Of a DNA stretch of 64,000 nt, positions 45,966 through 54,586 are shown piece after piece. The stretch spans positions 1 through 64,000 of the forward strand of contig CAYVQF010000009.1 of the NCBI GenBank assembly GCA_964454015.1. Reading direction: 5' to 3'. The DNA is from CAYVQF01 sp964454015 (GTDB lineage: Bacteria; Myxococcota_A; Bradymonadia; UBA4248). The translations under genes and the position numbers were made by a program. The notes below the pieces were generated by a model. That model saw nothing but the letters and a program-made list of their open reading frames with translations, was not told the DNA's origin and did no database searches. How positions within the stretch are numbered: position 1 is the first letter of the stretch; each line of letters opens with the position of its first letter.

Positions 45966-47807
45966 ATGCGTGTTGGCTTCACTCTCATCCTCGCTGCGTG
46001 TTTTCTCGGGTGCGATGCAACCGATGCCCAGCGCTTTCGCGACCAGAGCGAGTGGTTTCGCTTCGAGAGCCAGTCGGTGGTCATTGAAGTCTTCGGCGGG
46101 CGCCTGTTGGCACCGCGTTCCGAGCCTTTGTTCCGGTGCCCCACGGTGACCCAATGGACGACGCGCGAGACCACGGTCCTCACCGTGGCGGCGACGACGC
46201 CCATGCCCTATCTCCAGGTGCGGGCCGAGTCTGGGTTGCGCTGTGACCAAGCAGATTCAGTGGGCATCGAGTTGCGCAACTTGCCCTTGGGGACCGTCGA
46301 TGTCTTTCGCAACTGCGATCCAGATCACCTCGATCGCTACGTGACTCGCTGTGCCAACGTGGTGGAGAGCTGCGACGGCGTAGAGAGTGTCGCCGGGACC
46401 TGCGTCAAGGTCATCGAGGGCCGCTATCGGCTCATGGCCAGCAGCGAGTACCTGGATGATCCCATCTGTCGCTCTGCTGGTGAGGGCTCACGTGAACCCT
46501 ACGCCACGGTGACCGAGGCCTGCGTCCTGTGCGACGCCCTCGAGGCCCACGAGGTGACGGCGGCTTACCGCGGTGAGAGCCCTGACGCCAATGGCTGCTG
46601 CGAAGACACCTCGGCGCATTTGGCCTTCTGCGTCAAACCCTGCGTGTGCCGGCAGACCACCTTCCGCCTCGAAATCAAAGAGGCCTATCGCAGCGACGAC
46701 CTGCGCCTCGCCGTGGTCTCTGACGTCGAAGGAAACCGCGGTGTGTTCCGGGACTTTGTGGCGAGCGCCAGAGCTGAGGCGGTGCAGTGGGCTGTCAATA
46801 TTGGCGATCTCACGGCCAGCGGGGCGCGCTCACAGTTGTTCGATATGGCGGCTCTGGTGCGCGATCTCTTCAGCCCCACGGGGGAGCTCACCTGCCCCAG
46901 TGTCGGCGGCCAGCGCTGCTGCGGCGACGAGAGCGGCGCCATCCGCACCTTCCCGGAGATCTGCAACACCATCGAGGATGGCATCGCCTTCACCAATGGC
47001 CTTGGCGAGAACGAGACGAGCGAGGAGAGCTTCTACACCTTTTTCCAGCTCTTCGGCCCGACCTCCTTCACGGCCACCTATGGCAACGTGCAGATGATCA
47101 TGCTCGACTCGGCGGACGCGACCATCAGCGGGGCCCAGTTTGCCTGGTTGGCGCGCATCCTCTCGGCCAGAGATCCGCGCAAAATTCCCTGCCGGATACC
47201 CGGCACACCGCCTGGCGGTGAGCAATGGCCGCTCATCGAGACCTGTCCCCGCTTCGACTGCAACAGTTGTATCGATGGCTTGGCCATCTGTGTTCCACCC
47301 CCGTCTGGGCTCGCGGACACCGGCCTGGGGCCGCGCAACTGCCAATGTATTCCCGCCATGTCCACCCCTTGTCCTGGAAACTTCACCTGTGAGGTGGAGC
47401 CGGGTCAAGAAAATGGCACCTGCCGCTGCACCCGCGACGCGGACTGTGGCATGGGGGCCCGCTGTAAGCCCGATGGGAGCTGCGCCCCACCGCTGCGCCT
47501 CTTTTTCACCCACACACCGCCCTTCGATGCCTTCGGCGCGCGCAACTCGGCCCTCCGATCCCGGCGCGAAGCAGCGCGCCTGGTCGCGCTGTTGCGCGAT
47601 GCCGATGTGCACCGCATCTTTGCCGGCGCCGTCAACACCTTCGCGTCCGTGTCCATTGCCGGGATCCCGATCATCATCACCGGAGGAGGGGGAGCCTCGT
47701 TGGAGGTTTTCGACCGCACGGGACACCACTGGATCCTGGTCAAAGTGCCCGGCGTCTTTGGGGATGTGGACCAGGGCGCGGTGCAAGTCGAGCCCATTCG
47801 CTTGTAA
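45966..47807 (+). CDS. Cys-rich lipoprotein with degenerate metallophosphoesterase fold
   Basis: ATG 45966 opens a lipoprotein signal (lipobox CFLGC). About 613 residues. A Cys-rich N-terminal region is followed, near residue 255, by a calcineurin-like phosphoesterase core. The core is degenerate: the first motif reads SDVEGN where D-x-H is expected, and the second reads NIGDLTASG. I cannot find a GNHD motif, and the last motifs read FTHTPPFD and FAGAVN instead of a GHxH. EGF-like Cys-rich modules (CIDGLAIC, CEVEPGQENGTC, CTRDADCGMGARC) are inserted before the last part. It is therefore probably a non-catalytic or altered member anchored to the envelope. Partner unknown. Confidence 0.75.
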   Translation: MRVGFTLILAACFLGCDATDAQRFRDQSEWFRFESQSVVIEVFGGRLLAPRSEPLFRCPTVTQWTTRETTVLTVAATTPMPYLQVRAESGLRCDQADSVGIELRNLPLGTVDVFRNCDPDHLDRYVTRCANVVESCDGVESVAGTCVKVIEGRYRLMASSEYLDDPICRSAGEGSREPYATVTEACVLCDALEAHEVTAAYRGESPDANGCCEDTSAHLAFCVKPCVCRQTTFRLEIKEAYRSDDLRLAVVSDVEGNRGVFRDFVASARAEAVQWAVNIGDLTASGARSQLFDMAALVRDLFSPTGELTCPSVGGQRCCGDESGAIRTFPEICNTIEDGIAFTNGLGENETSEESFYTFFQLFGPTSFTATYGNVQMIMLDSADATISGAQFAWLARILSARDPRKIPCRIPGTPPGGEQWPLIETCPRFDCNSCIDGLAICVPPPSGLADTGLGPRNCQCIPAMSTPCPGNFTCEVEPGQENGTCRCTRDADCGMGARCKPDGSCAPPLRLFFTHTPPFDAFGARNSALRSRREAARLVALLRDADVHRIFAGAVNTFASVSIAGIPIIITGGGGASLEVFDRTGHHWILVKVPGVFGDVDQGAVQVEPIRL

Positions 47808-47852
47808 AAATACGCGGTTACCCATTCCATCCGGGTGCGGCCGTGGGATCGC

Positions 47853-47881
47853 TTGCTTTGCCAAGGGGCCGGCCCTATAAT
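47853..47881 (+). promoter_or_regulatory. Sigma-70-type promoter for rpoZ
   Basis: A perfect -10 box (TATAAT, 47876-47881) is preceded by TTGCTT (47853-47858) with a 17-bp spacer. It lies 75 bp before rpoZ on the same strand, in an otherwise GC-rich gap. Confidence 0.65.
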
Positions 47882-47955
47882 CTCGCCTCGCGCGGCTGGG
47901 CTCTTAGCCAGGGGCAAGACGCTCCTGCGAATGAATCGGCAACAGAAGGAAGACT

Positions 47956-48216
47956 ATGGCACGTGTAACTGTTGAAGACTGCTTGGAAAAGGTTCGCAAT
48001 CGCTTTTCCATGGCCCTGCTCGCCAGCCATCGCGCTCGGCAGATTCTCCAGGGGCAGAGCCCGCTCATCGAATCGGAAAACAAGCCCTGTGTGACCGCTC
48101 TGCGCGAGATCGCTGATGGCCTTGTCAAGTGGGACTACACCGTCGAAGACGTGCTGGAGAACCGGATCCCAGAAGAAAAGAAGCGGCAGCGACGTAACCG
48201 CATTGGACCGCAATGA
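47956..48216 (+). CDS. rpoZ: RNA polymerase omega subunit
   Basis: AAGGAAG precedes ATG 47956. The 86-residue protein matches omega along its length: MARVTVEDCLEKV, NRFSMALLASHRARQI, and ALREIADGLV, which form the conserved helices that wrap the C-terminus of beta-prime. The C-terminal end is short and basic. Omega helps assemble RNA polymerase. Its common neighbours gmk and spoT are not here. A GC-rich hairpin follows directly after the stop codon. Confidence 0.93.
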   Translation: MARVTVEDCLEKVRNRFSMALLASHRARQILQGQSPLIESENKPCVTALREIADGLVKWDYTVEDVLENRIPEEKKRQRRNRIGPQ

Positions 48217-48542
48217 GGCCAGGCGAGCCTGGCGCGATGCCTTGCCTGCGCTGAGCTGTAGCGACACAAAGCCAGTGCCCGTCGGCCACGCGGCCGCGCT
48301 CTGCCCCCTGGGCCCTGGAGGATCTTTCGTCAACCTTTGCCACGGGTGTTGCGTGCTGGGTGCGCCGTCCAGCCTGTGCTGGTGGCGTATACGGGCTGCC
48401 GCACTGAGGAGGCCGGGGATCCCCTGAAGGCTCCTTGCATTGGTATGCGGGACTTCGTAGATTCCCACAGGGAAGCTGCCTGCTTGGGTCGCCCTGCTGG
48501 CTCCCTTCCCCTCACTCTCAATGCGCAGCAAGGCTAGGCTGT
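48217..48542 (+). other. 326-bp gap after rpoZ with a GC hairpin
   Basis: No gene is supported here. Right after the rpoZ stop, 48218-48233 can form a 6-bp GC-rich stem (GCCAGG/CCTGGC) with a CGAG loop, but there is no T-run, so it is not a standard terminator. The rest is GC-rich with several short complementary stretches and could encode a structured RNA or only a leader for the PEGA gene. I found no match to tRNA or to known small-RNA motifs. Confidence 0.4.
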
Positions 48543-50294
48543 ATGTTCAGAAGGTCCGTGCAACCGCTATGGAATCTCCTTTTCGTGGCCTTGGCTCTCG
48601 CGGCGGCTTGGCTGCCTACGGATGCCGCGGCGCGCAAAGCCAACGTTTTCTGGCGCGTGGTCTACGACCCAGGCTTGGGAGAAGGCGAACGGCAGCAGGC
48701 TGAGGCGCACCTCATGAGCGTCTTGGCCCGTGCAGAAGCTTCCCACATCTTCACCGAGAAGGCCCTCGTCGCCTGGTTGGCCCGTCAGCCCATGCAGATC
48801 CCACCCTGCTTCGAGGGGCGGGAGGTCTGTCCCTCGGGCCCTGAGCTGTTGCTGGACAGCTTGGGCGTCGATGGGGTCGTCGTGGCTGACATTGCCCGGC
48901 ACCACAACGAATGGCAGGTGCGCCTCACCTATTATCGACGCTACGGCTCGGAAGCACAGGTCGCCGTCAAGGCCGGCCAGGCGGTCGATGTGATTTTTCG
49001 CGAAGCCGTGGGCGAGCTCTTCACGCTCGAGGCCGTACTCGGCGTCTACACCGACCCACCGGGGGCGACCTTGTTCGTCAATGGCAAGCTCGCCGGTGAG
49101 ACGCCCTTTCGCTTTCAGGCGGCTGAGGGCAAACACACCTTGCGCATCGAGAGCGAGGGCTACGAGGTCTCCTACACCGAGCTGCACCTGGCCCAGGGAG
49201 AGAGCCGAGACATCGAGCTGATCCTGACCCCCAAAGACACGCAGATCACCGTGCTGACCAGTGCCCCCAATGCCCAGGTCTTCATCAATGGGGAGTGGGC
49301 GGGAGAGGCCGGGCAAGCCATCGATGTGCTCCCGGGACAGCACACCCTCGAGTTACAGGCACCGGGCTATCGGCCCATCTCCATGCGCTTTGCCATGGCA
49401 CCGGCGAAGCGGCGCACCATTCACTTGGCCATGCTCCGTTTGGTCGAGGACCCGTGGCAGATCCGTGAGCGAGGGATTGGCCGCTACCGTCTGAGCGCTT
49501 TCGCGGGCATGGACCTGCTGTGGCAGCGCCATGCTTTTACTGGCACTGAAGCCAGCGCTGGCGGTCGGACTTATTCACCTACGGCCTTCGCGGGTGCCGA
49601 TGACATGTTGTTGCGTTTCACCACCTTCAGCCTAGGGATGGCCTACCATGACACCTACTGGGGCTTGCAATTGCTGCGGCTGAGCTTTGGTTGGGCGGGC
49701 TATGATGGCGAGGTCTCCCTGCAGACGCGACAAGGCGGGACGAGCTTCGCCCGCGGCGATGGGGCCTCCTTTGTCGGCGTCTACCCGCTTCAGGCGAGCG
49801 GACATTATCTGTGGGGACCTTTCATGGCTGAGGCCAACACCGGCTTTGGCCTGGCCTTGACCCGCCTCAGCGCCAGAGAAGAGGGGCGAGACCTCGATTT
49901 CTCGTCGTCGGCCTTCAGTTGGAACCTGAGCTTGGGCGGCCGCTATTATTGGTCAGAGGAGTGGTATGCTTACCTTGGCTACCAGTTTCAGAAAGACTTC
50001 AGCGAGGGACATGGGTGGCGGCATGGCGTGAACGCGGGCGTGGGCTTCAACCTGCCCGTCCTGTTGCGCGAGCCGCCGGCCATGGGCGGCGGGCCGCTGG
50101 CACCGGACGCCCTCGATGATTTTTCGCCCGTTGGGGGGGCGTCGGCCGCCCCTGAGGTGAGCACAGATGTGCCAGCAGCCGCGGAGTCGTTGGATCTGGC
50201 TGATGACACTGGGCCGGGGGGGCCAGGGGCGGCGAGCGACCACGAGGGGGTGGAATCGGAAACCGAAGCGGACGAGGGGCAGGGCGATGACTGA
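48543..50294 (+). CDS. PEGA-domain protein with predicted outer-membrane barrel
   Basis: ATG 48543 begins a Sec signal peptide (LLFVALALAAAWLPTDAAA). About 583 residues. The first part (residues 25-160) is alpha/beta, resembling TolB/FlgT-type N-domains. Two PEGA repeats follow (about 166-233, DPPGATLFVNGKLAGETPF; and 234-300, SAPNAQVFINGEWAG). The middle to C-terminal part (about 312-520) shows alternating aromatic strands such as NLSLGGRYYWSEEWYAYLGY, like an outer-membrane barrel. It ends with a Pro/Ala-rich acidic tail. PEGA domains usually bind surface or cell-wall glycans; the combined architecture is seen in Myxococcota. The next gene overlaps by 8 nt. Confidence 0.8.
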   Translation: MFRRSVQPLWNLLFVALALAAAWLPTDAAARKANVFWRVVYDPGLGEGERQQAEAHLMSVLARAEASHIFTEKALVAWLARQPMQIPPCFEGREVCPSGPELLLDSLGVDGVVVADIARHHNEWQVRLTYYRRYGSEAQVAVKAGQAVDVIFREAVGELFTLEAVLGVYTDPPGATLFVNGKLAGETPFRFQAAEGKHTLRIESEGYEVSYTELHLAQGESRDIELILTPKDTQITVLTSAPNAQVFINGEWAGEAGQAIDVLPGQHTLELQAPGYRPISMRFAMAPAKRRTIHLAMLRLVEDPWQIRERGIGRYRLSAFAGMDLLWQRHAFTGTEASAGGRTYSPTAFAGADDMLLRFTTFSLGMAYHDTYWGLQLLRLSFGWAGYDGEVSLQTRQGGTSFARGDGASFVGVYPLQASGHYLWGPFMAEANTGFGLALTRLSAREEGRDLDFSSSAFSWNLSLGGRYYWSEEWYAYLGYQFQKDFSEGHGWRHGVNAGVGFNLPVLLREPPAMGGGPLAPDALDDFSPVGGASAAPEVSTDVPAAAESLDLADDTGPGGPGAASDHEGVESETEADEGQGDD

Positions 50295-51285
50295 GTGGCG
50301 AGGGCGATTCCTGGTGGCGGTGCTCGCGGTGCTGATGCTGTGGCCAGGTGGGGGCTGGGCTCAGAGCGCTGACGACTATACGCGCTTGGGCAATGAAGCT
50401 TATAATACGAAGAAGTTTGCCGAGGCGGTGGCGGCCTATGTCAAGGCGATTCAGGCCGATCCGGCGGGTGCCCTGCGCGCTTACGTCAATTGCGCCAGAG
50501 CGCACAACAAAATGGGCCATTTCCCCGAGGCCTTGGCCTACTATCAGTGGTATTTGGAGTTGGCGCCTCAGGCCGATGATGTCCGTAAGGTGAGGGAAGA
50601 GCTCAACGGCGTGCGCCGTCGGGTCAGCGGTGAGCCGGGATCGATTTTGACGGTGGCCCAGAAGACGGCCTTGCAGCAGGTCGAGGAGGCGCTGCGCGCG
50701 GGTCCTTTTCTGACCTCAGACGGCGGCGGGGCGGTGGCTGCCTATGATGTGCTGTTGCGGACTGGTTTCGCGACCCCACAGCTCATCGGCCTTCGGCAGG
50801 CTCTGGGGCGTGGTCTCGAGGAGGAGATTCGGCAAGTGATGACGCCTGCGCCAGGGATGCCGACGGCCGCTCTGGACCGGGCGGGGTGGGCCCTGGTACG
50901 AGAGCGGATGGAGCGCATGATGGCGCTGCAGAACGAGAGCTTGACGTCGGCATGGCGCGATGCCGTTCTGGCCACGGCTTCGGCTTGGGAGCATTACTTC
51001 AGGGGAAACTACGCTGCGGCGGCCGTGGATTTTGCTCAGGCTGTGGCGACGGAGCCAGCCCTGTTGAGCGCCCATTGGGGTCGAGCGCTGACCGTGTTGG
51101 CTTTGAGTGTCGATGGGCTCAGCACTGAAGAAACACTGCAAGTCCTCGCCGAGACCCACGCGAGACACCGCGCCCGAGGCAGTGATGACAGCGACGCCGC
51201 CCTGACCCTGTTGCGGGTCATGGGTCTGCAACGCACTGGGCAGACAGAAGCGGCGGCGCGGCACATCATCGAGGCGCGCTGGTGA
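50287..51285 (+). CDS. Periplasmic TPR-repeat protein
   Basis: ATG 50287 overlaps the end of the PEGA gene. The 332-residue product has a signal peptide (VAVLAVLMLWPGGGWAQS) followed by TPR repeats: DDYTRLGNEAYNTKKFAEAV, AYVNCARAHNKMGHFPEAL, and later AWEHYFRGNYAAAAVDFAQA. The middle (about 115-210) is helical without a clear repeat. It is likely a periplasmic scaffold working with the PEGA/barrel protein. The stop is 1 nt from the stop of the convergent coiled-coil gene. Confidence 0.8.
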   Translation: MTEWRGRFLVAVLAVLMLWPGGGWAQSADDYTRLGNEAYNTKKFAEAVAAYVKAIQADPAGALRAYVNCARAHNKMGHFPEALAYYQWYLELAPQADDVRKVREELNGVRRRVSGEPGSILTVAQKTALQQVEEALRAGPFLTSDGGGAVAAYDVLLRTGFATPQLIGLRQALGRGLEEEIRQVMTPAPGMPTAALDRAGWALVRERMERMMALQNESLTSAWRDAVLATASAWEHYFRGNYAAAAVDFAQAVATEPALLSAHWGRALTVLALSVDGLSTEETLQVLAETHARHRARGSDDSDAALTLLRVMGLQRTGQTEAAARHIIEARW

Positions 51286-51286
51286 G

Positions 51287-52270
51287 CTAAAAAACGATCC
51301 CGCCGCCCTTGCTGCCGCCGAGGATGTTTTCACCTTTACCGGTCAGCTTGTCGAACTCACTGGCCTTGGCCTTGCCACCGCTGTCGCGTCGGCCGCCGCT
51401 GCCGCCGCTGCGGCCGGCCTTGGTGGTGCCTGTCGAGGCGGCGCCAGCGCCGGCGATCTGAGAGGGGCCTTGGTCGGGGGATTGGGAGACGATGTCCAGG
51501 CCGACGTCGCCCATGACACCCTCGGCTTCGGTGACGCCTAGCATCTGCGTGGGATAGTTCTCAACCAGGCCGAAGGGGTTGGCCTTCTCGGGGGCGGGGG
51601 CGCTCAAGACGAAGTAGGCCGCCACGCCGCCGGCGACGAGCAAAAAGACCGCGGCGATGGCCACAAAAACCCCCATATTGCTGTGGGGTTCCGTGATGGC
51701 TGCTTCCAAGGGGCGGTTCGCCAGCTCTTGGAGCTTCTCCTGCTGGGCCTGGATGAGGTCCTGGGCATGCTTGAGCTGAGCTTCCTTGGCGAGGCGCGCT
51801 TCCTCTTCCCGCCGCGCCTTCTCTTCTTCCAGCTTGCGCAGGCGCTCTTCTTCTTCGACGTCGATCTCGCCGGTCTCGATCTTCTTCTGCCTTTCAATGG
51901 CCGCGAGCATTTGGGTTCGCCGCATCTGCACTTCCTGCAGGCGGTTCTGTTCCTCCCGCAGGCGTGACTCGGACTCGGCCTTCTTGCGCGCCTCTGCTGC
52001 CTGCTTCTCGGCCTCTTCCGCGGCTTCTCGCGCTTTGCGCTCGGCTTCCTTGCGCTTGATCTCCTGTTCCGCCTCGGCCTCGGTCTCGCCGAGGAGGCCC
52101 GCGAGGAGGTTACCCGCGTTGTCGTCGCTCATCCAGCTCTGCTCCTTGACCTTGGTGCGACGCTGTTTGACTTTGGCCACCTGGCCGCCGGCGCCGCTCT
52201 GATCCTGGGATGAGAGATCCGAGAGCTTGTTCAACGAGGCTACGACGGATGAGTCTTTTTCTTGGGTCAT
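51287..52270 (-). CDS. Single-pass membrane protein with long cytoplasmic coiled coil
   Basis: GGAGGAGA precedes ATG 52270. The 327-residue product has a Ser/Gln-rich start, then about 120 residues of Glu/Lys/Arg/Ala heptads (for example RKAREAAEEAEKQAAEARKK), a membrane helix near residues 196-222 (FVAIAAVFLLVAGGVAAYFV), and a Gly/Ser-rich basic C-terminal tail. No enzyme motif is seen. The positive-inside pattern suggests a cytoplasmic coiled coil with the glycine-rich tail outside. It converges on the TPR gene and is divergent from the FadL-type gene. Function unknown. Confidence 0.75.
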   Translation of the reverse strand: MTQEKDSSVVASLNKLSDLSSQDQSGAGGQVAKVKQRRTKVKEQSWMSDDNAGNLLAGLLGETEAEAEQEIKRKEAERKAREAAEEAEKQAAEARKKAESESRLREEQNRLQEVQMRRTQMLAAIERQKKIETGEIDVEEEERLRKLEEEKARREEEARLAKEAQLKHAQDLIQAQQEKLQELANRPLEAAITEPHSNMGVFVAIAAVFLLVAGGVAAYFVLSAPAPEKANPFGLVENYPTQMLGVTEAEGVMGDVGLDIVSQSPDQGPSQIAGAGAASTGTTKAGRSGGSGGRRDSGGKAKASEFDKLTGKGENILGGSKGGGIVF

Positions 52271-52604
52271 GCTGATCTCCTCCCTCTGCGAGGCCTGAGT
52301 CGGCGGCGCAGAAAACACGGTCAAGGGCAACACATTAGTATGATTCGCGGACGTCGTCTAGTTTGAAACCGTCGGTCGGTGCCCTGGTCAGCCGGCGCGT
52401 TGCATTTCCAGGGCGGCCAGAAGTCGTAAACGCGGTCAGGGCGAAGGGGACCTAAAAATGGCAAATTTTTCGGCGCCGCCTGACACCGCTCTTGCGCACG
52501 TAAGAATTGGTTGACCACTTTGTGGCGTCTTGCAAGAAAATTGGTTGACCACTATGGTCGTGCCTCTCGGAGTTGGAGCGCGTGCACATGGAGGCGCAGG
52601 TACT
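52271..52604. promoter_or_regulatory. Divergent 334-bp region with operator-like repeats
   Basis: The gap between the coiled-coil and FadL-type genes contains a small AT-rich inverted repeat (AAAAAT, five bases, ATTTTT; 52454-52470) and the tandem palindromes listed separately. No other gene fits here. I could not identify a convincing -10/-35 pair. Confidence 0.5.
52505..52553 (+). promoter_or_regulatory. Tandem 15-bp repeat, candidate operator pair for the FadL-type gene
   Basis: AATTGGTTGACCACT occurs twice exactly, at 52505-52519 and 52539-52553, 34 bp apart (a little over three helical turns, nearly the same face). Each copy holds a palindrome TGGT-TG-ACCA with outer bases mostly symmetric (ATTGGT / ACCACT). 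Such TGGT/ACCA half-sites are typical of GntR/FadR-family operators (for example PdhR), although those usually have a 3-nt centre rather than 2. They lie 52-100 bp before the start codon. Confidence 0.55.
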
Positions 52605-54101
52605 ATGGTCAGGTGGCGATTACTTTGGTTGTTGTGTCTTTGGCTTCCCGCCGTGGAGGCCCAGGCCGGTGGGGTCGAGATTCCCGATCTGGGGGCGGTG
52701 ACTTTGGGGCGAGGTGGGACGTCGGTGGCGAGCGTCTCGGATGCCTCGGCCTTGTACACCAACCCTGCCAACCTGTTGTGGATGGGGGGTTTTTCTTTTT
52801 TTGGTGGATCGAATTTCATCGTGCGCAGCGACCGCTTTGTCCGCGCGGGCTTGGATCAGCGGATCATCCCCGATGAGAACGGCGAGCTGGAGAGTCCTGG
52901 ATTTGCGGAACGCTATGAGCGTCCTTTTGCTGCAGTGGAGAGCCGCTGCGAATCATCGGCGCTGTGCACGCCCGTGGGCTTCGCGCTGCCACACGTCTTC
53001 GCGGGGTACAGCCATGGGGACTGGGCTATCGCGTTGGGGGTCTACCCCCCTCCAGCTCTCGGTGGGGTAGACTATGCGTCGGATGGCCCCCAGCGGTACG
53101 CCTTCGTGTCCCAGGATCTGTCCCTGGTTTGGTTTGCTTTGGGGGGAGCCTATCGGGTTGGAGATTGGCGTTTTGGCCTGGCGGTGCAGATGGGACGCCT
53201 GGACATGGCCTACACCCTGACTTTGGATGCCAATCTCAACGCGATGCAGGATGTCATCAGCCGCGATTACCGCGGCGAGAGTAGCCCCTACTACACCCAG
53301 GCGATGGATGTGCCTGTGGCTTTGAATGCTGGGGCTTGGGCGCCGGCGGCGGTGTTGGGCGTGGGGTGGGAGCCCTGGCGCGAGCTGGGCCTGGCGCTGT
53401 CGGTGCAAACGGCTGCGCGCTTCGATCTCGAAGGGGAGGTGGCCTTGGACTTCTCGGGTTCGGCCATTCCGGGTCATCTGGCCCATTTGACCGACAACCG
53501 GGCGAGCGTGACCTACCATCACCCGTGGATTGTGCGCTTTGGTGCCCTGTGGCGGTACTTCTGCGGGGACGCATCGTGTTTGGACGTCGAAGTGAACCTG
53601 GTGTACGAGTCCTGGTCGTTGAACGACGTGTGGTCTGTCGATCTTCCTGGTTCGCTGGGGGGCGGCGGCGATGCCATCGGGCGCATTCCTCTGCCCAAGC
53701 ACTGGCAGGACGTGTGGAGTTTGCGACTGGGCGGCGAGCTGCGCCCTCTGCCGTGGCTGAGCGCGCGCGCCGGCGGCTATCTGGAGCGCGGGGCGGTACC
53801 GATGGAGACGACCAATTTGGACACCCTCTCGCACCACCGGGCGGCGCTGACCGTCGGCGCTTCGCTGCACTTACCCGCCGATTTCGATATCCATTTGGGC
53901 TATGGGCATGTTTTTCAGGCGCCACGGGAGGTGAGGCGCTCGCTGATCCGGACCCACATACCCACGTCGAGCTGTGGTTATCCCTACGATGATGCAGCGG
54001 CCTGCCCCGTTCTAGGTGAGGGGCCAGGAGAGCCTGTTGGCGCTGGACGCTACGAGAGCGCCTATGACCTGTGGAGTCTTGCCTTGGGCTATCGCTACTG
54101 A
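52605..54101 (+). CDS. OmpP1/FadL/TodX-family outer-membrane transporter
   Basis: ATG 52605 opens a signal peptide (LLWLLCLWLPAVEAQA); longer frames upstream would start inside the operator region. About 498 residues. The N-terminal plug-like start GAVTLGRGGTSVASVSDASA followed by LYTNPANL is the FadL hallmark. The rest is a run of aromatic beta strands ending LWSLALGYRY. Family members let fatty acids or other hydrophobic compounds cross the outer membrane. A Cys pair (CESSALC) and another (CGYPYDDAAAC) probably form loop disulfides. Confidence 0.85.
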   Translation: MVRWRLLWLLCLWLPAVEAQAGGVEIPDLGAVTLGRGGTSVASVSDASALYTNPANLLWMGGFSFFGGSNFIVRSDRFVRAGLDQRIIPDENGELESPGFAERYERPFAAVESRCESSALCTPVGFALPHVFAGYSHGDWAIALGVYPPPALGGVDYASDGPQRYAFVSQDLSLVWFALGGAYRVGDWRFGLAVQMGRLDMAYTLTLDANLNAMQDVISRDYRGESSPYYTQAMDVPVALNAGAWAPAAVLGVGWEPWRELGLALSVQTAARFDLEGEVALDFSGSAIPGHLAHLTDNRASVTYHHPWIVRFGALWRYFCGDASCLDVEVNLVYESWSLNDVWSVDLPGSLGGGGDAIGRIPLPKHWQDVWSLRLGGELRPLPWLSARAGGYLERGAVPMETTNLDTLSHHRAALTVGASLHLPADFDIHLGYGHVFQAPREVRRSLIRTHIPTSSCGYPYDDAAACPVLGEGPGEPVGAGRYESAYDLWSLALGYRY

Positions 54102-54121
54102 GGGTCAATTCCTTTGGGGAC

Positions 54122-54137
54122 GATTGTCGGGACAATC
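54122..54137. promoter_or_regulatory. Perfect 7-bp inverted repeat next to the rpsP promoter
   Basis: GATTGTC and GACAATC are exact inverted repeats around GG. It ends 4 bp before the -35 box of the rpsP operon and 20 bp after the FadL-type stop. It could be an operator or a weak hairpin; there is no T-run. Confidence 0.45.
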
Positions 54138-54141
54138 TTAG

Positions 54142-54170
54142 TTGACAAGGCGGCAGGTGATCCTTATTCT
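54142..54170 (+). promoter_or_regulatory. Sigma-70 promoter of the rpsP operon
   Basis: A perfect -35 (TTGACA, 54142-54147), a 17-bp spacer and a near-perfect -10 (TATTCT, 54165-54170). It lies 111 bp before rpsP and is the best promoter in the window. Confidence 0.75.
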
Positions 54171-54281
54171 CGCGCAGCTTTTGAGTGGTGGCTTTCGTGG
54201 CGCTGCATTGCGCGCCGTGAGCCAAAGCGAAGGCGTAGGAAACGGGTTTACCCGATTTGTTCATGGGATATCGGAGGAAAG

Positions 54282-54533
54282 ATGGCGGTCAGGCTTCGAC
54301 TTCAACGGCACGGGACGAGGAATCGTCCTTTCTATCGTGTGGTGGCTGCTGATCAGCGCTGCATGCGCGATGGGCGATTTTTGGAAGTTCTTGGGACATA
54401 TGACCCAGTCAAGCAACCGCACCTCGTGAAGATCGATCTGGAGCGGGTGGATTACTGGGTTTCGACGGGCGCGCAGATGAGCGACACCGTGCGTTCATTG
54501 GTGGATCAGCTTCGGGAAAGTGCTTCGGCGTAG
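54282..54533 (+). CDS. rpsP: 30S ribosomal protein S16
   Basis: GGAGGAAAG precedes ATG 54282. The 83-residue protein matches S16: MAVRLRLQRHGTRNRPFYRV, VVAADQRCMRDGRFLEVLG and TYDP, the conserved N-terminal half. The open frame runs upstream to 54114 but has no S16 sequence. First gene of a translation operon (rpsP-khpA-rimM-trmD-rplS). The usual upstream ffh is absent; a FadL-type gene takes its place. Confidence 0.96.
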   Translation: MAVRLRLQRHGTRNRPFYRVVAADQRCMRDGRFLEVLGTYDPVKQPHLVKIDLERVDYWVSTGAQMSDTVRSLVDQLRESASA

Positions 54534-54586
54534 TTCTGCGTTGTAAGTGTTTTTTCGCGGCCAAATCGACGCATGGGAGTGGGTGC

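Noticed and set aside
52454..52470. AAAAAT/ATTTTT hairpin as a terminator for the coiled-coil gene
   Set aside because: It lies upstream of that gene's start, not after its stop, and has an AT-only stem.
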